64,000 nt of DNA from Candidatus Sulfotelmatobacter sp. (GCA_030040965.1 JASHOT010000210.1:42313-106312); one strand, 5' to 3'. Shown: positions 52,558-62,016, counted from the stretch's first letter. The notes: generated by a model not told the origin, from the letters alone. Numbers and translations: made by a program.

Positions 52558-54108
52558 TTATTTTTTCTCGATTTCTTCCTCACGAAAACGATCCGTCCAC
52601 TGCAGAAAATATTTCACGTTCGGAGCATCGGTATGTCCGCCGTCATGCTGGCGCCACGCCAGTTGTCCCTCCAGCAAGCCGGTGTTGAAGGGCGGCATAT
52701 TTTCCGCGCTGTAGCTATTCATTGGGCTCAGCCCTTGAGCGCCGAGCAAAGTCCAGACCGTGCTTGCGGACACCGTCGCCAGAAAGCTGCCTCTATGGTC
52801 GAGCCAATTGGCGTCTCCTTTTACCGGTATGCCGTAGCTGATGAAGGTCAGGCGCGGTGCGCAGAGCGCGATCAGTTCATTCGAATCCACCGGAATATCC
52901 GATGCGTTCTTGCTGCCAAAGACCGCCTCCGCCGCCCCATATTTCATGAAGTTTCCGGCCATCCAGTAGTACTCGCCGCCGGTCAGGCTCTCGACAGCTT
53001 CACCAAAATTTCGGCGGAGCAAGGTCGCGCCGCCTTTTCCCGAAGAACCGACAAGCACGTCGGCAAAACGCTGATCAAAAGCCATCGTGACGAGAGCAGC
53101 TTTGCCATAACGAGAGACGCCTTCGATGCCGACATGTTTCGTGTCCACCGCCGGATCGGTCTCAAGATAATCGAGCGCCCGCGAAGCTCCCCAAGCCCAC
53201 GCCCGCAGTGCGCCCCAATCCTCAGGCTTGCGCGGCTGTCCGTGATTGGCAAGGCCAATGATGCCGCGCGTCAGTCCGGCGCCGTTGTCAGCTTGTATGC
53301 TCGCCGGATCGAGCAGCGCAAATCCCCAGCCGTCGGCGATCAGTTGCCAGGTGTTCGGAGGATCGCCATCGGCATTCATTTGCGGAAACTGAAATGGACG
53401 TGGCGCCTCCAGTTCGTACGCCGGATGCTGTTCGAACACAGCTTTGAGCGATGGGTCCTGCTGAATCAGAAGCGCTTTCAGCGCGGCGTTGACGCGTGCC
53501 AGTTCCTCGCTCGACGGCTGCCGCGGCGAAGGAAACTCCGCCGGGCCAAACATGATCAGCACTGGAACGGGCTTCCTGGCATCGCTCGGCGTAACCAGAA
53601 TCATGCGCAGATTCACATCGATCTGCGGATACGAGGAGTTGTCAACATGACCAATCAACTCGCGCGCAGTCACCGGATGAAAACCGACGAACTCGGTGTC
53701 AGTCGCCTTCACGGACCACGTCACGCTCGGGACACTCTTAGGCACGCGTCCATAAACACAGCATTCGAATCCTTCGATGATTTCTGACCGGCGCTTTTGC
53801 CAGAGTTCTGGAGTTGTAACTTTTTCGCCATCATTGAAAGTAAGCGCGTCGGGAATATTCGGAAATGGATTGGCTTTGCTTTCGTCGTAGTTGGCATGAT
53901 TGGGCGCTTTCTCATCTCCGCTCGGCCCCGGCCGCAAGGCGCGGATTCCCAGCTGTTGCATCATGTTCTGCTGATCCTGCTCGGCGGTGAAAGTTACCGG
54001 CGGAAGAGAAGCCGGGGCGCTGGTCTGAGTCAGGGCTTGCGAGGCGCCGGCAAGAAGAACGAAAAACGAGACCCATGCGCATTGCTGGAGGCGTTTGCTA
54101 TCGTTCAC
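52558..54108 (-). CDS. 4-O-methyl-glucuronoyl methylesterase (CE15), exported
   Basis: 516 residues from GTG 54108, which directly precedes a signal peptide (CAWVSFFVLLAGASQALTQ); a TTG at 54168 gives a longer form with AGGAA upstream. CE15 features: NHANYDESKANPFPNIPDAL, WGASRALDYLETDP, the nucleophile elbow GVSRYGKAAL (Ser; family GCSRxGK), FGEAVESLTGGEYYW and the catalytic His near HDGGHTDAPN. It cleaves ester links between glucuronate of glucuronoxylan and lignin. The Cys usually flanking the nucleophile is replaced by Val, common in bacterial members. Confidence 0.88.
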   Translation of the reverse strand: MNDSKRLQQCAWVSFFVLLAGASQALTQTSAPASLPPVTFTAEQDQQNMMQQLGIRALRPGPSGDEKAPNHANYDESKANPFPNIPDALTFNDGEKVTTPELWQKRRSEIIEGFECCVYGRVPKSVPSVTWSVKATDTEFVGFHPVTARELIGHVDNSSYPQIDVNLRMILVTPSDARKPVPVLIMFGPAEFPSPRQPSSEELARVNAALKALLIQQDPSLKAVFEQHPAYELEAPRPFQFPQMNADGDPPNTWQLIADGWGFALLDPASIQADNGAGLTRGIIGLANHGQPRKPEDWGALRAWAWGASRALDYLETDPAVDTKHVGIEGVSRYGKAALVTMAFDQRFADVLVGSSGKGGATLLRRNFGEAVESLTGGEYYWMAGNFMKYGAAEAVFGSKNASDIPVDSNELIALCAPRLTFISYGIPVKGDANWLDHRGSFLATVSASTVWTLLGAQGLSPMNSYSAENMPPFNTGLLEGQLAWRQHDGGHTDAPNVKYFLQWTDRFREEEIEKK

Positions 54109-54208
54109 AGGCAGCCCCGACGAACGACAGATTGACAAGCATGCAATTGAACTTTTTTCATGAGCCAAACGATTTCCTGTGTCGCCGAATGATAGCAGTG
54201 TCGGAGGC

Positions 54209-54238
54209 TTGACGCCGATGCCGGCCGCAATGTGTATT
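54209..54238 (+). promoter_or_regulatory. Possible promoter of the exuT-like gene
   Basis: TTGACG at 54209-54214, an 18-base spacer and TGTATT at 54233-54238 resemble a sigma-70 promoter, about 60 bases before the GTG start of the transporter. The region is divergent with the CE15 gene. Weak evidence. Confidence 0.3.
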
Positions 54239-54297
54239 GACTGGGGAATGATTAGCGAACGTCTACCGAACAGGTCCAGGGAATCGCTTAGGGAATC

Positions 54298-55671
54298 GTG
54301 CCAGGGAAACGTCGAGGCAGGAAATCCAGGAGCGCATCGTTGAACTCACTTTCACCGATCGAATCTTTCTCCGCAAGTCCGGGCAGCCGACGGTGGCTTG
54401 TGTGCGCCCTGCTCTTCTTCGCCGCGACCGTGAACTACATGGATCGCCAGGTGATCGGGCTGCTCAAACCGACGCTGCAACTCCAGTTCGGCTGGACGGA
54501 AAACGGCTATAGCGACATCGTGGTTGCATTTCAATTCGCGTATGGCTTTGGAATTCTGTTCATCGGCAAATTCATTGATTGGGTGGGAACGCGCCGTGGG
54601 CTTTCCCTGGCTGTTTTCTTATGGAGCTTATCCGCGATGGCACATGCGGCCGCCAGTTCGGTTTGGCAATTTGGCGTCGCCCGTTTCTGCCTGGGAATTG
54701 GCGAAGCCGGAAGCTTTCCCGCGTCGGTGAAAGCTGTGGCGGAGTGGTTTCCCAAGCGCGAGCGAGCGCTCGCCACCGGCATTTTCAATTCTGGCACAAA
54801 TATCGGAGCCATCGTGACGCCGCTGGTTGTTCCCTGGCTGACCTATCATTTCGGATGGCGCAGCGCCTTTCTGGCCACGGGTGCTCTCGGCCTGCTCTGG
54901 ATGATTGCCTGGCTTGCGCTCTATCACCGTCCCGAAGAAACTTCTTTCATTTCTCCAACCGAGTTGGCGTACATCAAAAGCGATGCTCCCGACGATGAAC
55001 CCAGGATTCCTCTGCGTGCCCTCATTACGGTCCGCGAAAGCTGGGCCGTCGCGCTGGGCAAGTTTTTTACCGATCCGATCTGGTATGTCTATCTCTTCTG
55101 GATTCCCGATTTTCTCAAGCGCAATCTCAAGCTGGATCTGAGCGGCATGGCGCTTCCGCTGTTGCTGATCTACACCGGCGCGAGCGTGGGCAGCATCGTT
55201 GGTGGATGGCTTTCCTCGTTCCTGCTGAGGCGAGGATGGGCGCTCAATGCCAGCCGCAAGGCCGCCCTCCTCGCCTGCGCACTGGCGGTGACGCCAATTA
55301 TGCTGGCGGCGCGAAGCAGCAGTGCCTGGTTTGCGGTTTTGCTCATGACCCTCGCGGCGGGAGCGCACCAGGGCTGGTCGGCGAATATCTACACGCTTGC
55401 GTCTGATATGTTTCCGAAAAGCGCGGTGGGCTCGGTCGTGGGCTTTGCCACCATGATGGGAACGATCAGCGGCATGCTGTTGGCCAAGATCGTCGGCTAC
55501 ACCTTGCAACGTACAGGCTCCTACGTTCCCGTATTCATGATCGCCGGATTCGCTTACCTGATTGCGCTGGCTTTCGTGCAAGCCATGGCCCCAAAGCTAG
55601 AACCGGCGCGCATTCCGGCCGCCCTTTCGGCCGAGCCCGGTTCGACCGAGCCTCGTTCGACCAAGCGATGA
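54298..55671 (+). CDS. Hexuronate/hexarate transporter (ExuT-like MFS)
   Basis: 457 residues from GTG 54298; a later TTG start is possible. About twelve membrane helices. Anion:cation symporter features: ATVNYMDRQVIGLLKPTLQ, WLVGTR-like loop IDWVGTRRGLSL, GIGEAGSFPASVKAVAEWFP, RALATGIFNSGTNIGAI, and the second-half loop VGFATMMGTISGMLLAK. These are ExuT hallmarks. It starts a plus-strand unit with the ManD-type dehydratase and an SDR, opposite the CE15/GH51/L-fucose cluster, and presumably imports glucuronate or galacturonate. Confidence 0.88.
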   Translation: MPGKRRGRKSRSASLNSLSPIESFSASPGSRRWLVCALLFFAATVNYMDRQVIGLLKPTLQLQFGWTENGYSDIVVAFQFAYGFGILFIGKFIDWVGTRRGLSLAVFLWSLSAMAHAAASSVWQFGVARFCLGIGEAGSFPASVKAVAEWFPKRERALATGIFNSGTNIGAIVTPLVVPWLTYHFGWRSAFLATGALGLLWMIAWLALYHRPEETSFISPTELAYIKSDAPDDEPRIPLRALITVRESWAVALGKFFTDPIWYVYLFWIPDFLKRNLKLDLSGMALPLLLIYTGASVGSIVGGWLSSFLLRRGWALNASRKAALLACALAVTPIMLAARSSSAWFAVLLMTLAAGAHQGWSANIYTLASDMFPKSAVGSVVGFATMMGTISGMLLAKIVGYTLQRTGSYVPVFMIAGFAYLIALAFVQAMAPKLEPARIPAALSAEPGSTEPRSTKR

Positions 55672-55733
55672 TCTGCATTTTTTCGGTACACTCGTTGCCG
55701 TCGTTCAAACGAGATTAGTTCCAAGGAGATTCG

Positions 55734-56942
55734 GTGAAGATCAGGGATGCGAAAATTTTTGTCAGTTGTCCCGGACGCAACTTCGTTACATTGAAGATCA
55801 CAACGGACGAAGGTATTTCCGGTCTAGGCGACGCTACTCTGAACGGCCGCGAACTGGCGGTTGCGTCCTACTTGACCGATCACGTCATCCCTTGCCTCAA
55901 CGGCCGCGACCCTTTTCAGACCGAGGACATCTGGCAATATCTCTATCGTGGCGCTTATTGGCGGCGTGGTCCCGTGACCATGACGGCGATCGCTGCAGTC
56001 GACATGGCGCTTTGGGACATCAAAGGCAAGGCGCTGAACACGCCGGTCTACAACTTGCTCGGAGGCAAAAGCCGCAAGGGGGTTTTGGTTTATGGCCACG
56101 CCAACGGCAGCGACCTCGAAGAGACGAGCGATCAAGTCGCAAAGTACAAAGAATCGGGCTATCTCGCCATTCGTGCGCAGAGTGGAATCCCCGGCCTGCC
56201 CTCCACCTACGGCGTTGCTCACGACAAACTCTTCTACGAACCGGCCGAGAAGGGGCTTCCGCCCGAAAATTCGTGGTCCACGGAAAAATATCTGCTTCAC
56301 GTGCCCAAGCTTTTTGAAGCACTGCGGCTGAAGTTCGGCGACGATTTGCATTTATTGCATGACGTGCACCATCGGCTTACGCCGATTGAGGCTGCGCGAT
56401 TAGGAAAGAGCCTCGAGCCTTACCATCTTTTTTGGCTGGAAGATCCCGTGCCCGCCGAGTTGCAGGAGGGTTTTCGCATCATTCGCCGTCACACCACCAC
56501 TCCGCTGGCCGTCGGAGAAGTGTTCAATACCATTTGGGACGCACACATCCTGATCACCGAACAACTGATCGACTACCTGCGAATGACGGTGGTTCACGCA
56601 GGAGGGATTACTCACCTTAAGAAAACGGCGGCGTTGGCGGAGATTAACCACGTGCAAACCGGTTGTCACGGCGCGACCGACTTGTCTCCTGTGGCGATGG
56701 CGGCGGCGCTGCACTTCGATATCTCGATCAATAATTTCGGCATTCAGGAATACATGCGTCACACGCGCGAGACCGATGAGGTCTTCCCGCACACGTACAC
56801 CTTCAGCAAAGGCTATCTGCATCCCGGAGACGGCCCGGGCCTCGGCGTCGACTATGATGAAAAGCTGGCCGAGAAATTTCCTTATGAACGCGCATACCTG
56901 CCCATCAATCGCAAGTTAGACGGAACGATGTACAACTGGTAG
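55734..56942 (+). CDS. manD: D-mannonate dehydratase, ManD type (enolase superfamily)
   Basis: 402 residues from GTG 55734 (AAGGAG upstream). Enolase-superfamily barrel of the ManD/RspA group: [44 protein letters not shown] with Tyr/Arg candidates, [11 protein letters not shown] (Asp/His), [19 protein letters not shown] and [19 protein letters not shown]. Converts D-mannonate to 2-keto-3-deoxygluconate, the step between a uronate-derived mannonate and KDG kinase. Some homologues have low activity on other sugars. Confidence 0.88.
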   Translation: MKIRDAKIFVSCPGRNFVTLKITTDEGISGLGDATLNGRELAVASYLTDHVIPCLNGRDPFQTEDIWQYLYRGAYWRRGPVTMTAIAAVDMALWDIKGKALNTPVYNLLGGKSRKGVLVYGHANGSDLEETSDQVAKYKESGYLAIRAQSGIPGLPSTYGVAHDKLFYEPAEKGLPPENSWSTEKYLLHVPKLFEALRLKFGDDLHLLHDVHHRLTPIEAARLGKSLEPYHLFWLEDPVPAELQEGFRIIRRHTTTPLAVGEVFNTIWDAHILITEQLIDYLRMTVVHAGGITHLKKTAALAEINHVQTGCHGATDLSPVAMAAALHFDISINNFGIQEYMRHTRETDEVFPHTYTFSKGYLHPGDGPGLGVDYDEKLAEKFPYERAYLPINRKLDGTMYNW

Positions 56943-56984
56943 TCGAGTCTCAAACGAACAATAGATCACCGGAGCCAAAAAACC

Positions 56985-57761
56985 GTGGGATACAAGCCAC
57001 TTGAACTCGATGGAAAACTTGCAGTGGTCGTTGGAGGCAGCTCCGGGATCGGAAAGTCGATCGCTCTCGGGCTCGCTCAGGCCGGCGCAGACGTCGTTGC
57101 CAGCGCGCGCCGGATGGAGCTCGTCAGCAATCTGGCAATGGAGATCGAATCGCTTGGCCGGCGCTCTTTGCGTGTCACCTGCGATGTAGCGGATCGCGAT
57201 TCGCTTGAGAACCTGCTGAAAGAATGTCTGAGGGCTTTCGGCAAAGTGGACATCCTCGCAAATGCAGCCGGAATCACCAAGCGCGCCCCCACGCTGGATT
57301 TTCCGGAAAAAGACTGGAACCAGATTCTCGACACGAACTTGACCGGAATCCTTCGCGCCAGTCAGATTTTTGGACGTCACATGATCGAGCGCCACTACGG
57401 CCGCATCATCAACATTGCGTCGATGGGAACTTTTCTCGCGCTGTATGAAGTCGCTGCCTACAGTGCCAGCAAGGCCGGACTCGCTTCTCTCACCAAGTCT
57501 CTGGCCATCGAATGGGCCCGTCACGGCATTTGCGTGAACGCGATTGCTCCCGGATACTTTCGCACTCCCCTGAGCGAACGATTCCTCGTCGGTACGGGCC
57601 GGGGCGAAGAAGTGCTGGTGAGAACACCAATGAAGCGTTTTGGCGAACTCGAAGAGTTGGTGGGAGCCGCTGTTTTTCTGGCCTCCGATGCGGCCAGTTT
57701 CGTCACGGGCACAGTATTGGCAGTTGATGGCGGATTCCTGGCCAGCGGCGTCAACCAATGA
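56985..57761 (+). CDS. SDR oxidoreductase, probable fructuronate reductase or gluconate 5-dehydrogenase-like
   Basis: 258 residues from GTG 56985. Classical SDR: VGGSSGIGKSIA (Val instead of Thr before GG), NAAGITKRAPTLDFPE, the catalytic NIASMGTFLALYEVAAYSAS with Tyr/Lys, and GYFRTPLSERFLVG. The last motif is seen in gluconate-5-dehydrogenase and KduD-like enzymes. Cotranscribed with manD (42-base gap), it is best explained as the reductase making D-mannonate from D-fructuronate, a role shown for SDRs in other bacteria. No UxuB-type enzyme in view. Confidence 0.8.
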   Translation: MGYKPLELDGKLAVVVGGSSGIGKSIALGLAQAGADVVASARRMELVSNLAMEIESLGRRSLRVTCDVADRDSLENLLKECLRAFGKVDILANAAGITKRAPTLDFPEKDWNQILDTNLTGILRASQIFGRHMIERHYGRIINIASMGTFLALYEVAAYSASKAGLASLTKSLAIEWARHGICVNAIAPGYFRTPLSERFLVGTGRGEEVLVRTPMKRFGELEELVGAAVFLASDAASFVTGTVLAVDGGFLASGVNQ

Positions 57762-57794
57762 TCCGCTAAACAATGATCCGCTAAACAATGATCC
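57756..57794 (+). repeat. 15-bp tandem duplication at the convergent gene ends
   Basis: Unit CAATGATCCGCTAAA occurs twice in full (57756-57770, 57771-57785), followed by a third partial copy to 57794. The SDR stop codon lies in the first copy and the aldolase stop codon in the second, so the duplication only extends the gap between the converging genes. Confidence 0.9.
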
Positions 57795-58479
57795 CCAAGC
57801 CAGCTTTCTTTTCCGCCGTCGCAGACCGAGCCGCTGCCACCGCATTCGCCAGTTCGCGCGCCGCGCTCGAAATCTTTTCGAGATTGCCCTGACGCAACGC
57901 CGCGGCGTCGACCAGGTCCGCTCCCACGCCGAGCGCAAACGCTCCCGCAGCAATGAATTCAGCAGCATTGGCCGCGTTGACTCCACCGGTCGGAATCAAG
58001 CAGGCATTCGGAAAAGGCGCCTTCAGTGCCCGGAGATATTTCGGGCCGCCCACGTTTCCGCAGGGAAAAATCTTCACCACGCCCGCTCCATGCTCCTGCG
58101 CGTTCATCAATTCCGTTGGAGTCAAAGCACCCGGAATCGCCAATTTTTCGGCGGCTCGCGCAACCGAAAGAACTGGAAGCGACAATCCCGGGCTCACCAG
58201 AAATTCCGCTCCCGCGCGGATACAGGATTCAGCCTGCTCGGCGGTGGTAACTGTGCCAGCGCCGACCAGAACCTTCTCGCCATATTGCTTGATCGTCTCG
58301 CGAATCACCCCGACCGCGCCCGGCACCGTCATGGTGATTTCGACGACTGGAATGCCTCCGGCGCAGATGGCTTCCACAGCGCGGTTGGCTTCGGCGACGG
58401 AAGCCGCGCGCAACACCGGCACGATTCCGATCTCTCCAATCCTTCGAACTGCGTCGTCGACGGTCATCATATCTTTCAT
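57781..58479 (-). CDS. eda: 2-keto-3-deoxy-6-phosphogluconate aldolase
   Basis: 232 residues. Class I aldolase: Glu in VVEITMTVPG, GAGTVTT, the Schiff-base lysine in GVVKIFPCGNVGG, TGGVN. Splits KDPG into pyruvate and glyceraldehyde-3-phosphate. Together with the kinase gene on its right it completes the Entner-Doudoroff-like end of the hexuronate route. The C-terminus (KKAGLGIIV) runs into the tandem duplication and converges with the SDR gene. Confidence 0.92.
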   Translation of the reverse strand: MKDMMTVDDAVRRIGEIGIVPVLRAASVAEANRAVEAICAGGIPVVEITMTVPGAVGVIRETIKQYGEKVLVGAGTVTTAEQAESCIRAGAEFLVSPGLSLPVLSVARAAEKLAIPGALTPTELMNAQEHGAGVVKIFPCGNVGGPKYLRALKAPFPNACLIPTGGVNAANAAEFIAAGAFALGVGADLVDAAALRQGNLEKISSAARELANAVAAARSATAEKKAGLGIIV

Positions 58480-58512
58480 TTCAGGGGCACCTGAGGGTCG
58501 CCTCTGCGCACC

Positions 58513-59604
58513 TCAGCGCTCGATGCGAGCGGTTCGCGCTGTCATTGCCTGCAGGACCTCGGGCAAAGTTGCCATGGTCGTGTCGCCGGGGGTGGTCATT
58601 GCCAGCGCACCATGCGCCGCGCCGCACTCGACCGACCACTGCGGGTCCTTGCCCGAGAGAAATCCGTAAATCAATCCCGAAGCGAAAGAATCGCCGCCGC
58701 CCACACGATCGTAAATCTCCAGGTTCTCACGCACCGGCGCGCCATAAAAGTTGTTGTCGCAATAGCACAGCGCACCCCAATCATTCACGGTGGCGGTTTT
58801 CGCGTTGCGCAGCGTGGTGGCAATGACCGAGATCGAAGGATACTCCCTCACCACACCTCCCATCATTTTTCTGAAGCTTGCCGCATCCAGTTTCGAATGG
58901 TGCTCGTCCAGTCCGGAGACAGAAAAACCCAGCGCGGCGGTGAAGTCCTCTTCGTTGCCGATCATGACATCAACGAACTTCGCCAGCCTCCGATTCACTT
59001 CCTGTGCCTTGCTCTTCCCGCCGATCGACTTCCATAGCGAGGGGCGATAATTCAGGTCGTAGGAAATAATCGTACCGGAGCGCTTTGCCGCTTCCATGGC
59101 TTCCTGCGCCACCAGCGGAGTTGTTTCCGAAAGCGCGCAGAAGATTCCGCCCGTGTGAAACCAGCGTGCGCCCTCTTTCGAAAAAATCTGCTCCCAATCG
59201 ATTTCCCCTGGTTTCAGTTGCGAAACCGCAGTGTGTCCGCGATCCGAGCAGCCGATCGCACCCCGCAAGCCAAAGCCGCGCTCGGTGAAGTTCAGGCCGT
59301 TTCGCACGTTCCGTCCTACTCCGTCGTACGGCACCCATCGAACGTACTTCTGGCTCACACCTCCCTGTAGCATCAGATCTTCCACCAGTCGGCCGACGGG
59401 ATTGTCAGCCAGCGCTGTGATGATCGCCGTGTCCATCCCGAAGCAGCGTCGCAGTCCGCGAGCCACGTTGTATTCGCCGCCGCCCTCCCAGACGCGGAAT
59501 TCGCGCGTAGTCGAAATGCGCTGATCTCCTGGATCGAGGCGAAGCATGACTTCACCCAGACTTACCATGTCCCAGAGGCATGCAGATTTTGCTTTGATTT
59601 TCAT
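58513..59604 (-). CDS. kdgK: 2-keto-3-deoxygluconate kinase (PfkB family)
   Basis: 363 residues from ATG 59604. PfkB sugar kinase: opening SLGEVMLRLDPGDQRI, WEGGGEYNVARGLRR (substrate site, typical of KDG kinases), and the anion-hole/catalytic signature DRVGGGDSFASGLIYGFL. Phosphorylates KDG to KDPG for the adjacent aldolase, 33 bases downstream. Longer than E. coli KdgK (309) owing to an insertion around residues 120-150. Confidence 0.9.
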   Translation of the reverse strand: MKIKAKSACLWDMVSLGEVMLRLDPGDQRISTTREFRVWEGGGEYNVARGLRRCFGMDTAIITALADNPVGRLVEDLMLQGGVSQKYVRWVPYDGVGRNVRNGLNFTERGFGLRGAIGCSDRGHTAVSQLKPGEIDWEQIFSKEGARWFHTGGIFCALSETTPLVAQEAMEAAKRSGTIISYDLNYRPSLWKSIGGKSKAQEVNRRLAKFVDVMIGNEEDFTAALGFSVSGLDEHHSKLDAASFRKMMGGVVREYPSISVIATTLRNAKTATVNDWGALCYCDNNFYGAPVRENLEIYDRVGGGDSFASGLIYGFLSGKDPQWSVECGAAHGALAMTTPGDTTMATLPEVLQAMTARTARIER

Positions 59605-59759
59605 CCCCACCCAGACATCGTTCCGTCACGAATCGACAGCCGTAAGCGTACCACGCGGGCCGCCCCATTCACGGAGTGGTAGCATAGTGGGCTGAATGTT
59701 TTGCGGAGCAAGTGGTGCTTTTCCTGGGATTTTTTCTGAATAGGGATAGTCGCGCGCTC

Positions 59760-60959
59760 ATGCGGTCCAATTCCTCGCGGTGCCGTTTCAATCTCATTCT
59801 GATCGCGACGTTGTGCGTGGTTGGTTTCTTACCGGAAGCGTTGGGACAGGGTGCATCGGATCGTGAAGATCAATTGATGGCACAGGCCGCAGCGGCGCGA
59901 ATGCAAAACGATGTCCCCCGCGCCATTGAACTCTATTCGCAGGTTGTGGAGCGAAACCCGAAATCGCCTGACGCCTGGTGGTTTCTGGGGTCGTTGCAGT
60001 ATGGAACCGGGGCTTACATCGCAGCCCGCGACGCTCTCTCGCATTACGTTGACCTGATTCCCACTGCGGGTCCGGCATTCGCCCTGCGCGGACTATGCGA
60101 ATTCGAAACTGGGGAGTATTCGAAGGCTCTGGTCGACATTCAACAGGGCACAAAGTTGGGCGCAGCCAACCAGCCACGCAATGAACAAATCCTGCGCTAC
60201 CATGAAGCGTTGCTGCTGACGCGCCTGGGAAATTTTTCTGCTGCCTTGAAAACGTATGCATATTTCGCCAAGGACAGCATCAGCAATCCGGAGTTAATGA
60301 CTGCGATTGGACTCGCCGGATTGCGAATGCCGATGTTGCCAAAGGAATTGGTCCAGGATCAACAGACCAAAGATCCGCAAGGCAAAGATCCGCAAAGCAA
60401 AGATCCGCAGGTCAAAGATCAGCAAGAGCTGGTTTCCGCAGCTGGTAATGCTGCCTATCGCTACATGGCCGGAGACGAAGCTTCGGCGAAGCAGTCATTT
60501 CAAGAGTTGTTTCAGCGCTTTCCCAAGGCGACCAATACCCATTTTCTTTACGGCTATCTGCTGTTTAGCACGAATCCCGATGCGGCATTCGACGAGTTCC
60601 AGAAGGAACTGGAAATCTCGCCGGCAAATGCGGACGCGGATGTAATGGCGGCGTGGGCTCTGTTGCTGCGGAATGAGCCCGCCGATGCTCTGCCTTACGC
60701 TCAGAAAGCCGCCGACGCGGAGCCATCGCATCCCTCCGCGCAACTGGTGTTGGGAAAATCTCTCATGGAATCGGGAGATCTTGAGAACGGCATGCAACAT
60801 CTGGAGAAGGCAGCGCAGCTGGAGCCTGATAATCTTGAGGCTCACCTCGCTCTGGCGAAGGCATACTCAAAATCTGGCCGGAAGGAAGAGGCGCGGCGCG
60901 AACGGCAGCTTTCTCTCCGGCTAACAAGCGGTAATGGGACCCCGACTGAGCATCCTTAG
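59760..60959 (+). CDS. Exported TPR protein with KDPQ linker repeats
   Basis: 399 residues from ATG 59760; the signal peptide follows (FNLILIATLCVVGFLPEALG). TPRs cover residues 45-190 (AIELYSQVVERNPKSPDAWW) and 225-390 (AQLVLGKSLMESGDLENGMQ). Between them lies a hydrophilic linker made of four imperfect 5-residue units KDPQG/KDPQS/KDPQV/KDQQE (DNA 60369-60428). Its 3' end overlaps the heptaheme cytochrome gene by 26 bases, indicating coupled expression. Probably a periplasmic partner of that cytochrome; direct role unknown. Confidence 0.82.
   Translation: MRSNSSRCRFNLILIATLCVVGFLPEALGQGASDREDQLMAQAAAARMQNDVPRAIELYSQVVERNPKSPDAWWFLGSLQYGTGAYIAARDALSHYVDLIPTAGPAFALRGLCEFETGEYSKALVDIQQGTKLGAANQPRNEQILRYHEALLLTRLGNFSAALKTYAYFAKDSISNPELMTAIGLAGLRMPMLPKELVQDQQTKDPQGKDPQSKDPQVKDQQELVSAAGNAAYRYMAGDEASAKQSFQELFQRFPKATNTHFLYGYLLFSTNPDAAFDEFQKELEISPANADADVMAAWALLLRNEPADALPYAQKAADAEPSHPSAQLVLGKSLMESGDLENGMQHLEKAAQLEPDNLEAHLALAKAYSKSGRKEEARRERQLSLRLTSGNGTPTEHP
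60369..60428 (+). repeat. Four tandem 15-bp units in the TPR gene
   Basis: Units AAAGATCCGCAAGGC, AAAGATCCGCAAAGC, AAAGATCCGCAGGTC and AAAGATCAGCAAGAG follow one another in frame and encode the KDPQ-type linker. Because length changes in multiples of 15 bp keep the frame, the linker could vary between strains. Confidence 0.9.
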
Positions 60960-62016
60960 GAAATTCCTGACCGTCGCATTTCTCGGCGTCGCTGTGAACG
61001 CAGTGGCACAAGCGACACATACGAATATTGCCTCTTCATGCGCCGGTTGCCACGCGGCTGAGTCGAAGTGGCAGACCGACACACCCATGGGCCGTGCCAT
61101 GCAATGGCCCGATGTCAATCCCCTTTTCAAGACTCATCCTGAACTTACGTTCCGCAAAGGCGCCTACAGCTATACGGTGGACACAAAAGATCAGCCTACC
61201 TATTCGGTGACAGACGGAACTCGCACTATTACTCTCCCCATTCACTGGAGTTTTGGCAAAGGTGCTCAGACCTGGGTGCTCGAGAAAGACGGCCAGCTGC
61301 TCGAAAGCATGGTGAGTTACTACCCTTCCATTGATGCGCTGGAAATTACAACCGGCGACCAGGAGCTCAAACCGCAAAATCTGGATGAAGCTGTCGGGAG
61401 GAAACTGAGAGAGACTGAGCCCAAGGATTGTTTTGGCTGCCACTCCACCGGGAGCGTGTTGAAAGGGAAGTTGCACCTCGAGACCATTCAGCCGGGCGTC
61501 ACCTGCGAGCATTGCCACACCGGCGCCGCGTCTCATATGGTAGCCGCGGTTCAAGGGGAAGGGTACGGCACCGCGCCGCCAGACTTGCGCAAACTTACGT
61601 CAGAAGACATCTCGAATTTTTGCGGGCAGTGTCACCGTAGCTGGGAAACCGTCGTGCGCAGCACGTGGCGCGGCGAAGTGGATGTGCGTTTCCAACCCTT
61701 TCGACTCGCCAACAGCAAGTGCTTCGACGGTACCGACCCGCGCATCAGTTGCATCGCCTGCCACAATCCCCACCAGGACCTGGTGAGAGACGACAGCTCC
61801 TACGATTCCAAATGCCTGGCGTGCCATGCAGCAAAAAACGAATCCGCGAGCGGAGCGCCACAGGCAGTGAGTCATCGCGATGCCAAGGCATGCACCGTAG
61901 CGAGTTCCAACTGCGTCAGCTGCCACATGCCAAAAGTAAAATTGCCAAACGGACTGGTAACCTTCCACGATCACGAAATCCGGATCGTGAAACCGGGCGC
62001 GCCATATCCGGATTGA
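60934..62016 (+). CDS. Exported heptaheme c-type cytochrome
   Basis: 360 residues, ATG 60934 inside the end of the previous gene. Signal peptide ends near VAVNAVAQA. Seven CxxCH heme sites: CAGCH, CFGCH, CEHCH, CGQCH, CIACH, CLACH, CVSCH, with the last six clustered after residue 165. A heme-poor beta segment (PTYSVTDGTRTITLPIHWSF) separates the first heme from the rest. Multiheme proteins of this type move electrons in the periplasm; no substrate-binding motif for nitrite or hydroxylamine was recognised. Flanked by TPR genes and probably one operon with them. Confidence 0.92.
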   Translation: MGPRLSILRKFLTVAFLGVAVNAVAQATHTNIASSCAGCHAAESKWQTDTPMGRAMQWPDVNPLFKTHPELTFRKGAYSYTVDTKDQPTYSVTDGTRTITLPIHWSFGKGAQTWVLEKDGQLLESMVSYYPSIDALEITTGDQELKPQNLDEAVGRKLRETEPKDCFGCHSTGSVLKGKLHLETIQPGVTCEHCHTGAASHMVAAVQGEGYGTAPPDLRKLTSEDISNFCGQCHRSWETVVRSTWRGEVDVRFQPFRLANSKCFDGTDPRISCIACHNPHQDLVRDDSSYDSKCLACHAAKNESASGAPQAVSHRDAKACTVASSNCVSCHMPKVKLPNGLVTFHDHEIRIVKPGAPYPD

